Source of the DNA: an uncultured Flavobacteriales bacterium
Lineage (GTDB): Bacteria > Bacteroidota > Bacteroidia > Flavobacteriales > BACL11
DNA length: 28,050 nucleotides
Assembly: GCA_950069165.1 (NCBI GenBank)
Contig: CATMIT010000006.1
Span: 1-28,050 of the forward strand
Reading direction: 5' to 3'
Each line of letters starts with the position of its first letter. Position 1 is the stretch's first letter. Below the pieces are notes generated by a model, which saw only the letters and a program-made list of their open reading frames with translations, did no database searches and was not told the DNA's origin. Below are positions 9,057 through 17,126 of the stretch, piece by piece. The translations under genes were made by a program, and so were the position numbers.

Positions 9057-9675
9057 TTTTATTTGTATTGAAGGAAATATTGGAGTTGGAAAAACTACTT
9101 TGGCCAAAAAAATTTCAGAAGATTGTAATGCACGATTAATTTTAGAAGAGTTTACAAATAATCCTTTCTTGCCCAATTTTTATAAAGAGCCAGAAAAATA
9201 CGCATTCCCATTAGAACTTTTTTTTATGGCTGAACGCTATAAGCAACTAAAAGGGGTAAAGGAGCAAGAGATATTTTCTACTTTTACTGTTTCTGATTAT
9301 TTCTTTATAAAATCACGGCTATTTGCACAAAATAATTTATCGTCAGATGAGCTCATCCTTTTTTATCGCCTTTTCGACATTATGCTTTCCTCTTTACCTA
9401 AGCCCGATTTACTCATCTATCTGCATACCAATATAAAAAGTTTACAAGCAAATATCAAAAAAAGAGATAGGAGTTATGAGAGGGATATAACAGATGAGTA
9501 TCTATTAAAAATTCAAGAAAAATATTTTGATTTTTTCAAAAAACAAAAGGACTTTCCAGTGCTGATTATTGATATAATAGATGCTGATTTTATAAAGGAT
9601 AATGCAACTTATCGAAAGATAATAAGTACAATAAAACAACCGTATAGTTTAGGAGTACACCAAATCGATTTATAG
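9046..9675 (+). CDS. Deoxynucleoside kinase family protein, divergent second copy
   Basis: A 209-aa P-loop kinase related to the deoxynucleoside kinase at 3605-4228. It keeps the P-loop GNIGVGKTT (10-18), the acidic segment LEEFTNNPFLPNFYKEPE (33-50) and the arginine-rich lid KKRDRSYE (138-145). At the place where the first kinase has QDRTIYED, this one reads SDYFFIKS (83-90), so the DRS/ERS arginine is missing at that position. It may use another substrate or have weakened activity. It is coupled to folK by an 11-base overlap. Its 3' end overlaps the convergent sulfotransferase gene by six bases. Confidence 0.85.
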   Translation: MQYNFICIEGNIGVGKTTLAKKISEDCNARLILEEFTNNPFLPNFYKEPEKYAFPLELFFMAERYKQLKGVKEQEIFSTFTVSDYFFIKSRLFAQNNLSSDELILFYRLFDIMLSSLPKPDLLIYLHTNIKSLQANIKKRDRSYERDITDEYLLKIQEKYFDFFKKQKDFPVLIIDIIDADFIKDNATYRKIISTIKQPYSLGVHQIDL

Positions 9676-10569
9676 CCAATGTGAGAGGTCTTTTCCTATT
9701 AGTTTTTCCAATTCCAGAATATCTTCTTTGTAGTATTTGTTGGTCAGCTTTTTGCGCAATACACTACTTATGGGCTTAGGTTTTTTGTAAGCTGATTTGA
9801 ACATAATTTGAACTACCCATTTTGGTAAAATCTTACTTATATGGAATTTAGGCAGTAATCTATAATATCTTAAAAATCTTACAGTTTTTCCAATAATATT
9901 ATTAGTTGGAACTCCCGATATATTTGCAATATTTGAGGTGTTAGGTATAAAAGCGGGATTAACTTCTAAAAATTTATAAATTTCTTGTGTGCAAGCAATT
10001 GGATTTTTTATAAAATCATCAAACAAAAGAACTTTAATATTCGCATTATTAAAAATCGCATAATATCTGCTTAAGAGATGAAAATAATAGCCCTTACTTT
10101 TGTAATAATACAAAGGACTCCAATTGTTTTTTATCCTTTCCTCCTCCTTTTCAAAAGCAGTTTCAAAATCATCAATCGGTTCTCTTTTATCTCTTTTGGC
10201 ATGTAAAAAATTTGAATAAGCCCTATCAACGGGCTGCCTTAAAATTGCGATTATTTTTACACTAGGAATTCCCTCTTTTATTAATTTTGCCGCTTTTTCA
10301 TTGTAAATATAAGCAGGTGATGCTTCTCCAATTGCTTTTTCGTTTTTTACATTATCAAATAAAGATTTGTACTCTTGAAGGGTTCTATTTTTTACTCCTT
10401 TTCTCTCTTTTATAAAATAGTCATTTTCTTGTTTGTAGTTGTTAAAAAACATTGGTTCTTTTACCTTTGGCATAAAAACATCAGGATGTTGCAAAAGGTA
10501 AGTATAAGCGGATGTGGTGGCAGCTTTCATTGCCCCAATTATTATAAAGTTCGGAAGATTATTTTTCAT
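9670..10569 (-). CDS. PAPS-dependent sulfotransferase domain protein
   Basis: The 299-aa protein has the two PAPS-binding segments of the sulfotransferase fold: the 5'-phosphosulfate loop in FIIIGAMKAATTS (8-20) and the 3'-phosphate segment ILRQPVDRAYSNFLHA (109-124), with the Arg and Ser expected there. EKAIGEASPAYIYN is also family-like. There is no signal peptide or membrane segment, so it should act in the cytosol. The acceptor is unknown; a surface glycan is plausible given the lifestyle suggested by other genes, but no sulfate-activation genes are nearby. Its -7 box lies inside the loop of the preceding gene's terminator hairpin. Confidence 0.88.
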   Translation of the reverse strand: MKNNLPNFIIIGAMKAATTSAYTYLLQHPDVFMPKVKEPMFFNNYKQENDYFIKERKGVKNRTLQEYKSLFDNVKNEKAIGEASPAYIYNEKAAKLIKEGIPSVKIIAILRQPVDRAYSNFLHAKRDKREPIDDFETAFEKEEERIKNNWSPLYYYKSKGYYFHLLSRYYAIFNNANIKVLLFDDFIKNPIACTQEIYKFLEVNPAFIPNTSNIANISGVPTNNIIGKTVRFLRYYRLLPKFHISKILPKWVVQIMFKSAYKKPKPISSVLRKKLTNKYYKEDILELEKLIGKDLSHWL

Positions 10570-10584
10570 ATCAGCACTAAAAGT

Positions 10585-10616
10585 AAAAAGAACCCCAAAT
10601 ATATGAGGTTCTTTTT
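10585..10616. terminator. Terminator of the OmpA/TPR gene
   Basis: A 10-bp perfect stem (AAAAAGAACC / GGTTCTTTTT) with a 12-base loop and T-tracts on both strands lies just after the OmpA/TPR stop codon (minus strand). Its loop contains the promoter box of the next gene. Confidence 0.8.
10596..10603 (-). promoter_or_regulatory. -7 promoter box of the sulfotransferase gene
   Basis: The minus strand reads TATATTTG, an exact TAnnTTTG match, 26 bases before the sulfotransferase ATG. It lies within the loop of the terminator hairpin at 10585-10616. Confidence 0.5.
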
Positions 10617-10637
10617 AAATTTTATATGGAATTATAC

Positions 10638-12311
10638 TTATTTAATAATTGCATTAAATTCCAGATTTTCTCTGTAATTTATAAACTCCAAATCTTTTGC
10701 GGCTTCCTGTTTGTAAGAAGCATCAGCAGAAATGGCTTTCGATAAATTCTGAGTTAGCATTTGCATATTAGCAGAGCGAGCACCAACAATGGCATTCAGA
10801 TAATAACAAGCAGCCGTATTGTCGGTGCAATTGCTGCTATTGTTTCCGTTTAACACCTTAGCAAGTGTAGCATTATGCGTGTTTGCATTTTTAAAAAATC
10901 TTTCTGCTTTGGCGTATTTTCCTTGTCTGATATCCAAAATTGCTTGGTTTTTCTCAGAAGCATTTGCTTGATTGAAAAACTGTTGTGCTTTGTTAAGATT
11001 ACCTTTTCGAGCTGCAACTATACCATAATTAGTAAGCACATCCGCCTGATTTCCACTTATCTCAAATGCTTTATCTAACCATGTGCTTGCTTTATCCAAA
11101 TCATTTTCCCCAATGTAAATGCTTGCAATATTATTGTAAGCTCTCCAATTGTTATGCAAACTAACAGCAGCATTATAAATTTTCATTTTAGTTGCTCTAT
11201 CGTTTGTGAGTGTTGCAGAAAAAAGAAGTTCTTTTATATCCAATGAGTCAGGGCTAGAGGCGGAAAGAGCAGCTATTTCTTCATCCGTTTTTTTCGGCTG
11301 ATAAGATAAAATACTTATTTGTGCTTTCCTTAATTGTGGCAAAATATTCTTATCTATAGCATCATAAAGTTCGGCCATATCTCTAATTGCTTGTTCTCTT
11401 TTTTCAGGGTCTTGCACAGAATTTACAATGTTTAACACTCTTCTTTTGTCTTTCATATCAGAGGCCTTCATCAATCTATTGAAACCATCCCAATCTTCTC
11501 CATAGGATACATTGGTGTATAAAGATTCATCATTCACACCATCTAATTTTAATCTTTTCAAAATTTGCTTGGCGTATCTTAATGTGCTTTTATTTCTTCT
11601 TTGAGAAACATCATCATTTGCATCTATCGTCCCTTCAGGAGATGCGTAGGATTTAATTTCTATACTATGTGTTTTGTATCCTAATTTTGCAAACTCTTGT
11701 AATCTATTCATATCCTCATCACTTTTTTCGGAAGTTCTTATTCTGCTTTGGTTTACTAAAAAATAAATAGTAGCAACTTCTGAAAGTATGGTTTCTTTTT
11801 CATAACCATGATGTGCTATTGCAATTTCTTCTGTGTTTTGCACTCTCTCAGATGTAGCAATAACCCCTTGCGCAATAGTTACTGGCCCAAGTGGTTCTGA
11901 TTTGTCTTTTAAGTTTGCTACTGCTTTAATTTCTAATCCAGACACTAACATATCCTTGGTGTAGTTTATTTCATCCTCATAGGTAAAACCGCCACCAGAA
12001 TTATAGGAAATTGTAGTTTGTCCTCCATTTGCCTCTTCTCCTTGCAAAGTAATGGTTTTAAAAGTTGATTCTGAGTTTTCGCTTTTCAGTACGGGAGTAA
12101 AATCAACTGTTGCTTTTTTATGAAAATATTTTGCTGGTATATTACCGTCAATTTTGATTGCTACTTTACCACCATGCACTTGCAAAATTGGTGGCGTTAC
12201 AGTATAAACTACTGTATCGTACTTACTTGTCATTTTTGTTAGTCCGCATCCGCTTATTAAAGCGCCAAAAAACAAAATGGAGATTGCTTTGGTGATAACT
12301 GCTGTATTCAT
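10638..12311 (-). CDS. OmpA-like / TPR outer-membrane lipoprotein
   Basis: The 557-aa precursor begins with a lipoprotein signal peptide ending in LISGC (Cys22). The N-terminal third is beta-rich. Around 200-260 an OmpA-like peptidoglycan-binding pattern appears: IEIKSYASPEGT, then SQRRNKSTLRYAKQILKRL. The C-terminal part contains TPR-like helices (NNIASIYIGENDLDKASTWL, then NYGIVAARKGNLNKAQQFFN). It is therefore a periplasm-facing lipoprotein likely to link the outer membrane to peptidoglycan. Combinations of this kind are common in Bacteroidota; no exact role is known to me. A TATATTTG box lies 38 bases upstream and a strong terminator follows, so the gene is monocistronic. Confidence 0.82.
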   Translation of the reverse strand: MNTAVITKAISILFFGALISGCGLTKMTSKYDTVVYTVTPPILQVHGGKVAIKIDGNIPAKYFHKKATVDFTPVLKSENSESTFKTITLQGEEANGGQTTISYNSGGGFTYEDEINYTKDMLVSGLEIKAVANLKDKSEPLGPVTIAQGVIATSERVQNTEEIAIAHHGYEKETILSEVATIYFLVNQSRIRTSEKSDEDMNRLQEFAKLGYKTHSIEIKSYASPEGTIDANDDVSQRRNKSTLRYAKQILKRLKLDGVNDESLYTNVSYGEDWDGFNRLMKASDMKDKRRVLNIVNSVQDPEKREQAIRDMAELYDAIDKNILPQLRKAQISILSYQPKKTDEEIAALSASSPDSLDIKELLFSATLTNDRATKMKIYNAAVSLHNNWRAYNNIASIYIGENDLDKASTWLDKAFEISGNQADVLTNYGIVAARKGNLNKAQQFFNQANASEKNQAILDIRQGKYAKAERFFKNANTHNATLAKVLNGNNSSNCTDNTAACYYLNAIVGARSANMQMLTQNLSKAISADASYKQEAAKDLEFINYRENLEFNAIIK

Positions 12312-12349
12312 GCTAAATTTTAGTTTTTTTGTTATTGATTAATTTGTCG

Positions 12350-12357
12350 CAAATATA
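12350..12357 (-). promoter_or_regulatory. -7 promoter box of the OmpA/TPR gene
   Basis: The minus strand reads TATATTTG followed by C, an exact TAnnTTTG match 38 bases before the ATG. No well-spaced -33 TTTG is present. Confidence 0.55.
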
Positions 12358-12479
12358 TAAAATACACTAACAGATAACGCTCAAAAATACTTTTTTATAT
12401 AGGAAATTATGAAAAGATTTTAACTACACAATCCAAAAGAAATATTTTCTCTAAATTTACGTGAATTTTATAAATTAAA

Positions 12480-13095
12480 ATGATAAAGAAAACTACCTTT
12501 TTAATTCTGATATTTTCTGCTGTTATATTACAATCAAACGCACAAAATACAGAGGAAAATATCAATCCATTTGCGATAATCCTTATCATACTAGTGGCGG
12601 CATACAAGTTCAGCACCAAAGAGAAGGGAGCAATTCCATGCAGAATTTATGGAGTTCGATATTAATTTTATTATAAATATTTCCTCTTTGTTCGATAGGA
12701 AAGTTAATTCTAAAAATTATCAATCAAAGGCATTTGCAAAAAATAGAAGGTTGAATTTCTTGGCAAAGGCAGGGGTTGGCTTAAATATGTTTAGAACTTT
12801 AAGGCAAGAATTAAAAACAGAACAATTTATAAATAGTTACAGTTATCAGTGGTTGTCGGAAAATGATTTTCAGGACGCTGGAAAATTTCACAATGAGTGG
12901 CATGAAAATGTTTTAGAAAAAACTTTTGTGTTAGGATTTATCACCAACTATAAAGTATCTAAAAATGTTATTCTTGATTTTTCCGTAACTGGCCGAATAG
13001 GGGGTAATGATAAATGGGATGCAAAGCTCAGCAATAAAGCCGATATGTTTATGTCCTATTCTTTAGGGACTACTATTAATTTAGGAAAAAACTAA
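12480..13095 (+). pseudogene. Outer-membrane beta-barrel protein gene broken by two frameshifts
   Basis: The first frame gives a signal peptide (MIKKTTFLILIFSAVILQSNAQ) followed by NTEENINPFAI, then runs into unrelated sequence. The second frame (about 12581-12646) reads PYHTSGGIQVQHQREGSNS, a plausible barrel continuation. The third frame (from about 12646) reads FMEFDINFIINIS and continues to the stop, with AGVGLNMFRTLRQE and NRIGG/DKWDAKLSNKADMF-like barrel segments. The steps 0 to 2 to 1 fit two lost single bases, and 616 plus 2 bases gives exactly 206 codons. The upstream -7 box is degenerate (TAAATTTA, 12452-12459). I read it as one damaged gene of about 205 aa; sequence errors, or two separate short genes, remain possible. 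Confidence 0.6.
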
Positions 13096-13099
13096 TTTT

Positions 13100-13624
13100 T
13101 TAATTCATTTTTTGCCACACCTCCCAAAGTACAACCCCTACACTTACCGAGATATTTAAGGAATGTTTTGTCCCAAATTGCGGAATTTCAATACACTCAT
13201 CACAAAGATCAATTACCTCCTGGCTAACGCCAAAAACTTCATGACCAAAAACAAGAACTACTTTTTTATTTAACGGTTCAAAGTTGTTTAAGAAAGTAGC
13301 GTTTTTAGTTTGCTCCACCCCAACAATCTGATGGTTATTGGCTTTTAATTTTCTGATAATATCTTTTGTATCTTTTATGTATTCCCAATCCACAGAGTCA
13401 TTTGCCCCCAATGCAGTTTTCATAATTTCTTTATTTGGAGGAGTAGCAGTAATGCCACACAAATATATTTTTTCAATCAGAAATGCATCAGCAGTTCTAA
13501 AAACCGAACCCACATTCATGGCACTTCTTACATTGTCCAACACCACAATAATAGGTGTCTTTTTTGCCGATTTGAAATCTTCTGCACTTATTCTTGCTAA
13601 TTCATTATTTTTTAACTTTCGCAT
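13100..13624 (-). CDS. TrmH/SpoU-family RNA methyltransferase
   Basis: The 174-aa protein is a short SPOUT-fold methyltransferase lacking the extra N-terminal domain of larger members. All three SpoU motifs are present: NVRSAMNVGSVFRTAD (31-46), VLVFGHEVFGVS in the middle, and IPQFGTKHSLNISVSVGV near the end, which forms the knotted AdoMet site. The family methylates the 2'-O of tRNA or rRNA riboses; the target here is uncertain. It diverges from mutS, an arrangement I recall as common in Bacteroidota. It is convergent with the damaged barrel gene, with only four bases between their ends. Confidence 0.92.
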   Translation of the reverse strand: MRKLKNNELARISAEDFKSAKKTPIIVVLDNVRSAMNVGSVFRTADAFLIEKIYLCGITATPPNKEIMKTALGANDSVDWEYIKDTKDIIRKLKANNHQIVGVEQTKNATFLNNFEPLNKKVVLVFGHEVFGVSQEVIDLCDECIEIPQFGTKHSLNISVSVGVVLWEVWQKMN

Positions 13625-13628
13625 CTAT

Positions 13629-13636
13629 TATATTTG
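13629..13636 (+). promoter_or_regulatory. -7 promoter box of mutS
   Basis: TATATTTG is an exact TAnnTTTG match 24 bases before the mutS TTG start. It lies in the 36-base gap between mutS and the divergent methyltransferase gene. Confidence 0.55.
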
Positions 13637-13660
13637 TGCACAATATTAAAGAAATAATTT

Positions 13661-16276
13661 TTGACTACTAAAATTAAAAAGCAAAAAAAGGAAACCCCTC
13701 TTATGGGGCAGTACAATCGCATTAAGGCCAAGCACCCTGATGCGCTTTTGCTTTTTAGAATAGGCGATTTTTATGAAACTTTTGGAGAGGATGCCATTAA
13801 AACATCCAAAATATTGGGCATTGTACTTACCGCCCGAAACAATGGCGGCTCCAAAATTGAGTTGGCAGGCTTCCCATATCATTCCTTGGATACTTACCTT
13901 CCAAAACTAGTAAGGGCAGGGCAAAGAGTAGCCATTTGCGAGCAATTAGAGGATCCGAAACTTACGAAAAAAATTGTAAAAAGAGGAGTAACTGAACTGG
14001 TAACGCCAGGGGTATCGTATAACGATTTAGTGCTAGAAAATAGCAAAAACAATTTTTTAGCATCTGTAGTATATGGAGTAAAAAATTTGGGGATTTCATT
14101 TTTAGACATATCCACTGGAGAGTTTTTAATTGCAGAAGGAAATAGGGAATATATCGATAAACTTTTGCAAAGTTTTAGCCCAGCAGAAGTGCTGTTTCAA
14201 AAGGAAAACAGAAAAGATTTTGTGCACGATTTTGGAGAAAAACACAATACTTTTGCTATTGATAATTGGGTGTTTACAACTGATTATTCTACCGAGTTAT
14301 TGCTAAAACAGTTTGACACTCCAACACTAAAAGGATTCGGAATAGAGCAGATGAAACAGGGCAAAGTGGCGGCAGGAGTCATTTTACATTATTTGCAGGA
14401 AACCGAGCATAATCTTACCGGGCATATTGCCAGTATTAGCAGAATTGAAAAAGAGCATCATTTGTGGATGGATAAATTTACCATTCGAAATTTAGAACTT
14501 TTCTATTCCCCAAATGAAGGAGCGAAAACCTTAGTTGATGTACTTGATAACACAATTTCTGCTATGGGCTCACGACTTCTACAAAGATGGGTTGCACTTC
14601 CCTTAAAAGATGAAAAGTCAATAAATAAGAGATTAGAAGTAGTGGAATATTTAATGCAAAATAATGAGTTTGCTTCTTTGATAAAAGAACAAATATCGCA
14701 AATTGGTGATTTGGAAAGGACAATTTCAAAAGTAGCAACCGCTAGGATTTCGCCAAGAGAATGCATGCAACTCAAAATTGCTTTACAGGCATTAGTTCCA
14801 ATAAAAGATGCTTGCCAGAATTCTTCTGAAAAAACCATAAAAAATATTGGAAAGCAGATTGATGTTTGCCTTGAAATAAAAGAAAAGCTTGAAAAACAGC
14901 TGCATCCTAATCCGCCAGCACTTTTAAGTAAAGGAAATGTAATCAATGTTGGGGTTAATTCAGAATTAGATGAACTTAGAGATATTGCAACATCTGGAAA
15001 GGAGATATTACAACAAATTTTGGAAAGAGAAAGTAAAGCGACAGGAATTCCTTCCTTAAAAATTTCCTTCAACAATGTATTTGGCTATTATTTAGAAGTT
15101 CGCAATATGCACAAAGACAAAGTCCCAGAGGATTGGATTCGCAAACAAACTTTGGTGAGTGCGGAAAGGTATATCACAGAGGAATTGAAAGAATATGAAA
15201 GTAAAATATTGACTGCTGAAGAGAAAATAAAAGAACTTGAGCAGAAGCTTTATCAGGATTTGGTGCTAAGTTTAACTAAGTTTATTGCTCCTATTCAACT
15301 TAATGCTAGGCTTATTGCTAAATTAGATTGTCTTTACTGTTTTGCTTTTATATCCAAAAAATACAATTACAAAAAGCCGATTATTGATAACTCAAAATCA
15401 TTACTTATAAAAGGAGGAAGACATCCGGTCATTGAGAGACAACTTAAGGCTGGAGAAAGTTATGTTCCAAACAATACCCAATTGGACAGAAATAATCAGC
15501 AAATAATTATGATAACGGGCCCAAATATGTCGGGAAAGTCAGCACTTTTAAGGCAGACCGCACTCATTGTACTGATGGCTCAAATTGGCTGTTTTGTTCC
15601 GGCTGAGGCAGCACAAATAGGTATAGTTGATAAAATATTCACTCGAGTAGGGGCATCCGATAATATATCTATGGGCGAATCTACTTTTATGGTGGAGATG
15701 AATGAGACTGCAAGTATTTTGAATAATATTTCAGAAAGAAGTTTGATTCTGTTGGACGAAATTGGCAGAGGAACAAGCACCTATGACGGGGTGTCTATCG
15801 CCTGGGCAATTGCCGAATTTTTGCATGAGCACCCAAGCAAAGCCAAAACTCTTTTTGCCACACATTATCATGAACTAAACGAAATGACAAACTCTTTTGA
15901 AAGGATAAAAAATTACAATGTTTCAGTAAAAGAGATAGATGATAAAATTATTTTCCTCAGGAAACTAAAAAAAGGAGGCAGTGCACATAGTTTTGGAATA
16001 CATGTGGCGCAAATGGCTGGAATGCCAAATCAAATTGTAAGTAGAGCAAATACCATTATGAAGCAACTAGAAAGTTCCCATTCTGCTGAAACTTTAAGCG
16101 AAAAAGCAAAAAATATCAATAAAAAAGATGACATACAATTAAGCTTTTATCAACTAGATGACCCAACACTAATTCAAATAAAAGAGGAGATAATGGGCAT
16201 TGATATCAACACCCTTACTCCTGTTGAGGCACTATTGAAACTTAGTGAAATTAAAAAACTTATTGGTAAAAAATAA
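13661..16276 (+). CDS. mutS: DNA mismatch repair protein MutS
   Basis: MutS binds mismatches and starts methyl-independent repair with MutL. The 871-aa protein has the complete MutS1 layout: the N-terminal mismatch-reading domain with FYE in RIGDFYETFG (Phe37, Glu39), connector, lever and clamp domains, then the ATPase with Walker A GPNMSGKS (about 619-626), Walker B LLDEIGRGTSTYDG and FATHYHEL. The start is TTG at 13661: the only in-frame ATG nearby (13703) would cut into the conserved TPLM-QY segment, and a TAA stop lies six bases upstream of the TTG. A clear promoter box sits upstream. Confidence 0.97.
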   Translation: MTTKIKKQKKETPLMGQYNRIKAKHPDALLLFRIGDFYETFGEDAIKTSKILGIVLTARNNGGSKIELAGFPYHSLDTYLPKLVRAGQRVAICEQLEDPKLTKKIVKRGVTELVTPGVSYNDLVLENSKNNFLASVVYGVKNLGISFLDISTGEFLIAEGNREYIDKLLQSFSPAEVLFQKENRKDFVHDFGEKHNTFAIDNWVFTTDYSTELLLKQFDTPTLKGFGIEQMKQGKVAAGVILHYLQETEHNLTGHIASISRIEKEHHLWMDKFTIRNLELFYSPNEGAKTLVDVLDNTISAMGSRLLQRWVALPLKDEKSINKRLEVVEYLMQNNEFASLIKEQISQIGDLERTISKVATARISPRECMQLKIALQALVPIKDACQNSSEKTIKNIGKQIDVCLEIKEKLEKQLHPNPPALLSKGNVINVGVNSELDELRDIATSGKEILQQILERESKATGIPSLKISFNNVFGYYLEVRNMHKDKVPEDWIRKQTLVSAERYITEELKEYESKILTAEEKIKELEQKLYQDLVLSLTKFIAPIQLNARLIAKLDCLYCFAFISKKYNYKKPIIDNSKSLLIKGGRHPVIERQLKAGESYVPNNTQLDRNNQQIIMITGPNMSGKSALLRQTALIVLMAQIGCFVPAEAAQIGIVDKIFTRVGASDNISMGESTFMVEMNETASILNNISERSLILLDEIGRGTSTYDGVSIAWAIAEFLHEHPSKAKTLFATHYHELNEMTNSFERIKNYNVSVKEIDDKIIFLRKLKKGGSAHSFGIHVAQMAGMPNQIVSRANTIMKQLESSHSAETLSEKAKNINKKDDIQLSFYQLDDPTLIQIKEEIMGIDINTLTPVEALLKLSEIKKLIGKK

Positions 16277-16293
16277 AAGAGCTTCTCTTGGGC

Positions 16294-16323
16294 TTTGCAA
16301 AAACGAATATTTAATTAAATTTG
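16294..16323 (+). promoter_or_regulatory. Promoter of the tRNA-Gly / tRNA-Leu unit
   Basis: TTTG (16294-16297), an 18-base spacer and TAAATTTG (16316-16323) form a near-perfect Bacteroidota promoter. The predicted start is a few bases before the first base of tRNA-Gly. Confidence 0.75.
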
Positions 16324-16333
16324 CCACCCATTT

Positions 16334-16405
16334 GCGAGTGTAGCTCAGGGGTAGAGCATCACCTTGCCAAGGTGAGGGTCGTGGGTCCGAATCCCATCAC
16401 TCGCT
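16334..16405 (+). tRNA. tRNA-Gly (GCC)
   Basis: The gene has a 7-bp acceptor stem (GCGAGTG / CACTCGC), discriminator T, a D arm with AGCTCAGGGGTAGAGC, an anticodon loop TTGCCAA (anticodon GCC at 16366-16368) and a T arm with GGTCCGAATCC. It is 72 bases long. CCA is not encoded and must be added after transcription. Confidence 0.97.
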
Positions 16406-16410
16406 CAAAG

Positions 16411-16436
16411 TCCCTCTTCTTTTGAGGGATTTTTTA
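16411..16436 (+). terminator. Hairpin with T-tract between the two tRNA genes
   Basis: TCCCTC / GAGGGA form a 6-bp stem with a 7-base loop, followed by six T. The shape is that of an intrinsic terminator, yet tRNA-Leu starts seven bases later with no promoter between, so it must leak or serve in processing. Confidence 0.65.
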
Positions 16437-16442
16437 CTACCA

Positions 16443-16528
16443 GCCCGGGTGGTGGAACTGGTAGACACGTTGGACTTAAAATCCAATGAGCAGTAATGCT
16501 CGTACGGGTTCAAGTCCCGTCCCGGGTA
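16443..16528 (+). tRNA. tRNA-Leu (TAA)
   Basis: An 86-base class II tRNA with acceptor stem GCCCGGG / CCCGGGT (G-U at the top pair, as in E. coli tRNA-Leu), D arm TGGTGGAACTGGTAGACA, anticodon loop CTTAAAA (anticodon TAA at 16477-16479), a long variable arm and T-arm loop GGGTTCAAGTCCC. CCA is not encoded. Confidence 0.97.
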
Positions 16529-16529
16529 C

Positions 16530-16560
16530 AAAAAGCAGAAACGAAAGTTTCTGCTTTTTT
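16530..16560 (+). terminator. Strong terminator after tRNA-Leu
   Basis: A 13-bp perfect stem (AAAAAGCAGAAAC / GTTTCTGCTTTTT) closed by a GAAA tetraloop and ending in a T-tract. It ends the tRNA transcription unit. Confidence 0.93.
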
Positions 16561-16653
16561 GTTTTACGGCCTTTCTAAAATTTTTCTTGTTTCACCACTA
16601 TTATTTATGATTATAAAAATAGGTATCTTTATCAAAAAAAAAGGTATTCAATT

Positions 16654-17058
16654 ATGAAAAATATATTTTTGATTCTAATTAGCGTTTCATTATTCTTTAT
16701 TTCTTGTAAGAAATGTAAGGATTGTATTAGAATATTTGATACAGAATTTACTACTACGGAATTGGATAGTATTGTTCAAAATATATACCGTGAAGTGGGT
16801 GGTTATACACTGGAAAATGGTAATACAATAGATACTATTTTTGCTTATCTTGATTGGAATGATTTTGCCCTTTTTAATCTAGAGGATTTAAATAAAGAAC
16901 ATCAATATTGTAATAATTCATTTACTACTGGCCCTACAAGTTCATTAACTGAAAGAGAAAATTTGGATGAAAGTTGGTGGTCTAATGGAACTATTTATTA
17001 TGATGGAACGAACAGTTCAGTATTTATTTTAGGAACATCTTATTACAATTGCAGATAA
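16654..17058 (+). CDS. Small hypothetical lipoprotein
   Basis: I do not recognise this 134-aa protein. It has a lipoprotein signal peptide ending in FFISC (Cys18), followed directly by KKCKDC. The mature part is acidic and rich in Thr, Asn and aromatic residues, with further Cys at CNNSF and at the C-terminus (YYNCR); these could form disulfides in the periplasm or at the surface. Repeats and enzyme motifs are absent. It lies downstream of the tRNA terminator in a small accessory pocket and is convergent with the membrane-protein gene at 17105. No good promoter box is visible. The coding status rests on the signal peptide and lipobox. Confidence 0.75.
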   Translation: MKNIFLILISVSLFFISCKKCKDCIRIFDTEFTTTELDSIVQNIYREVGGYTLENGNTIDTIFAYLDWNDFALFNLEDLNKEHQYCNNSFTTGPTSSLTERENLDESWWSNGTIYYDGTNSSVFILGTSYYNCR

Positions 17059-17069
17059 AACTATATTTT

Positions 17070-17126
17070 TTATAGAATAGTTTTAGTAGCTCCACTGGAA
17101 TTTGCTATAAAATTGATTGCGATTGA
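17070..17126 (-). pseudogene. Relic copy of the waaA 3' end
   Basis: Read on the minus strand this gives SIAINFIANSSGATKTIL and a stop, closely matching residues near the WaaA C-terminus (SIAINYIKENSGATTRIL; 12 of 18 identical). The two copies lie in the same orientation on either side of the 182-aa membrane-protein gene. The first part overlaps that gene's last codons in another frame. It looks like the displaced original end of waaA. Confidence 0.7.
17086..17126. repeat. Direct repeat, left copy (waaA 3' end)
   Basis: This 41-base segment aligns without gaps to 17681-17721 at 29 of 41 positions by eye. It begins with GTAGCTCCACT against GTAGCCCCACT and shares AATTGATTGC. It flanks the membrane-protein gene on its 3' side. 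Confidence 0.65.

Noticed and set aside
14503..15075. 190-codon open frame antisense to mutS
   Set aside because: It is a shadow of mutS coding sequence with no recognisable protein features or promoter.
16279..16292. Small hairpin (AGAG / CTCT) after mutS as a terminator
   Set aside because: The stem is only four to five base pairs and no T-tract follows.
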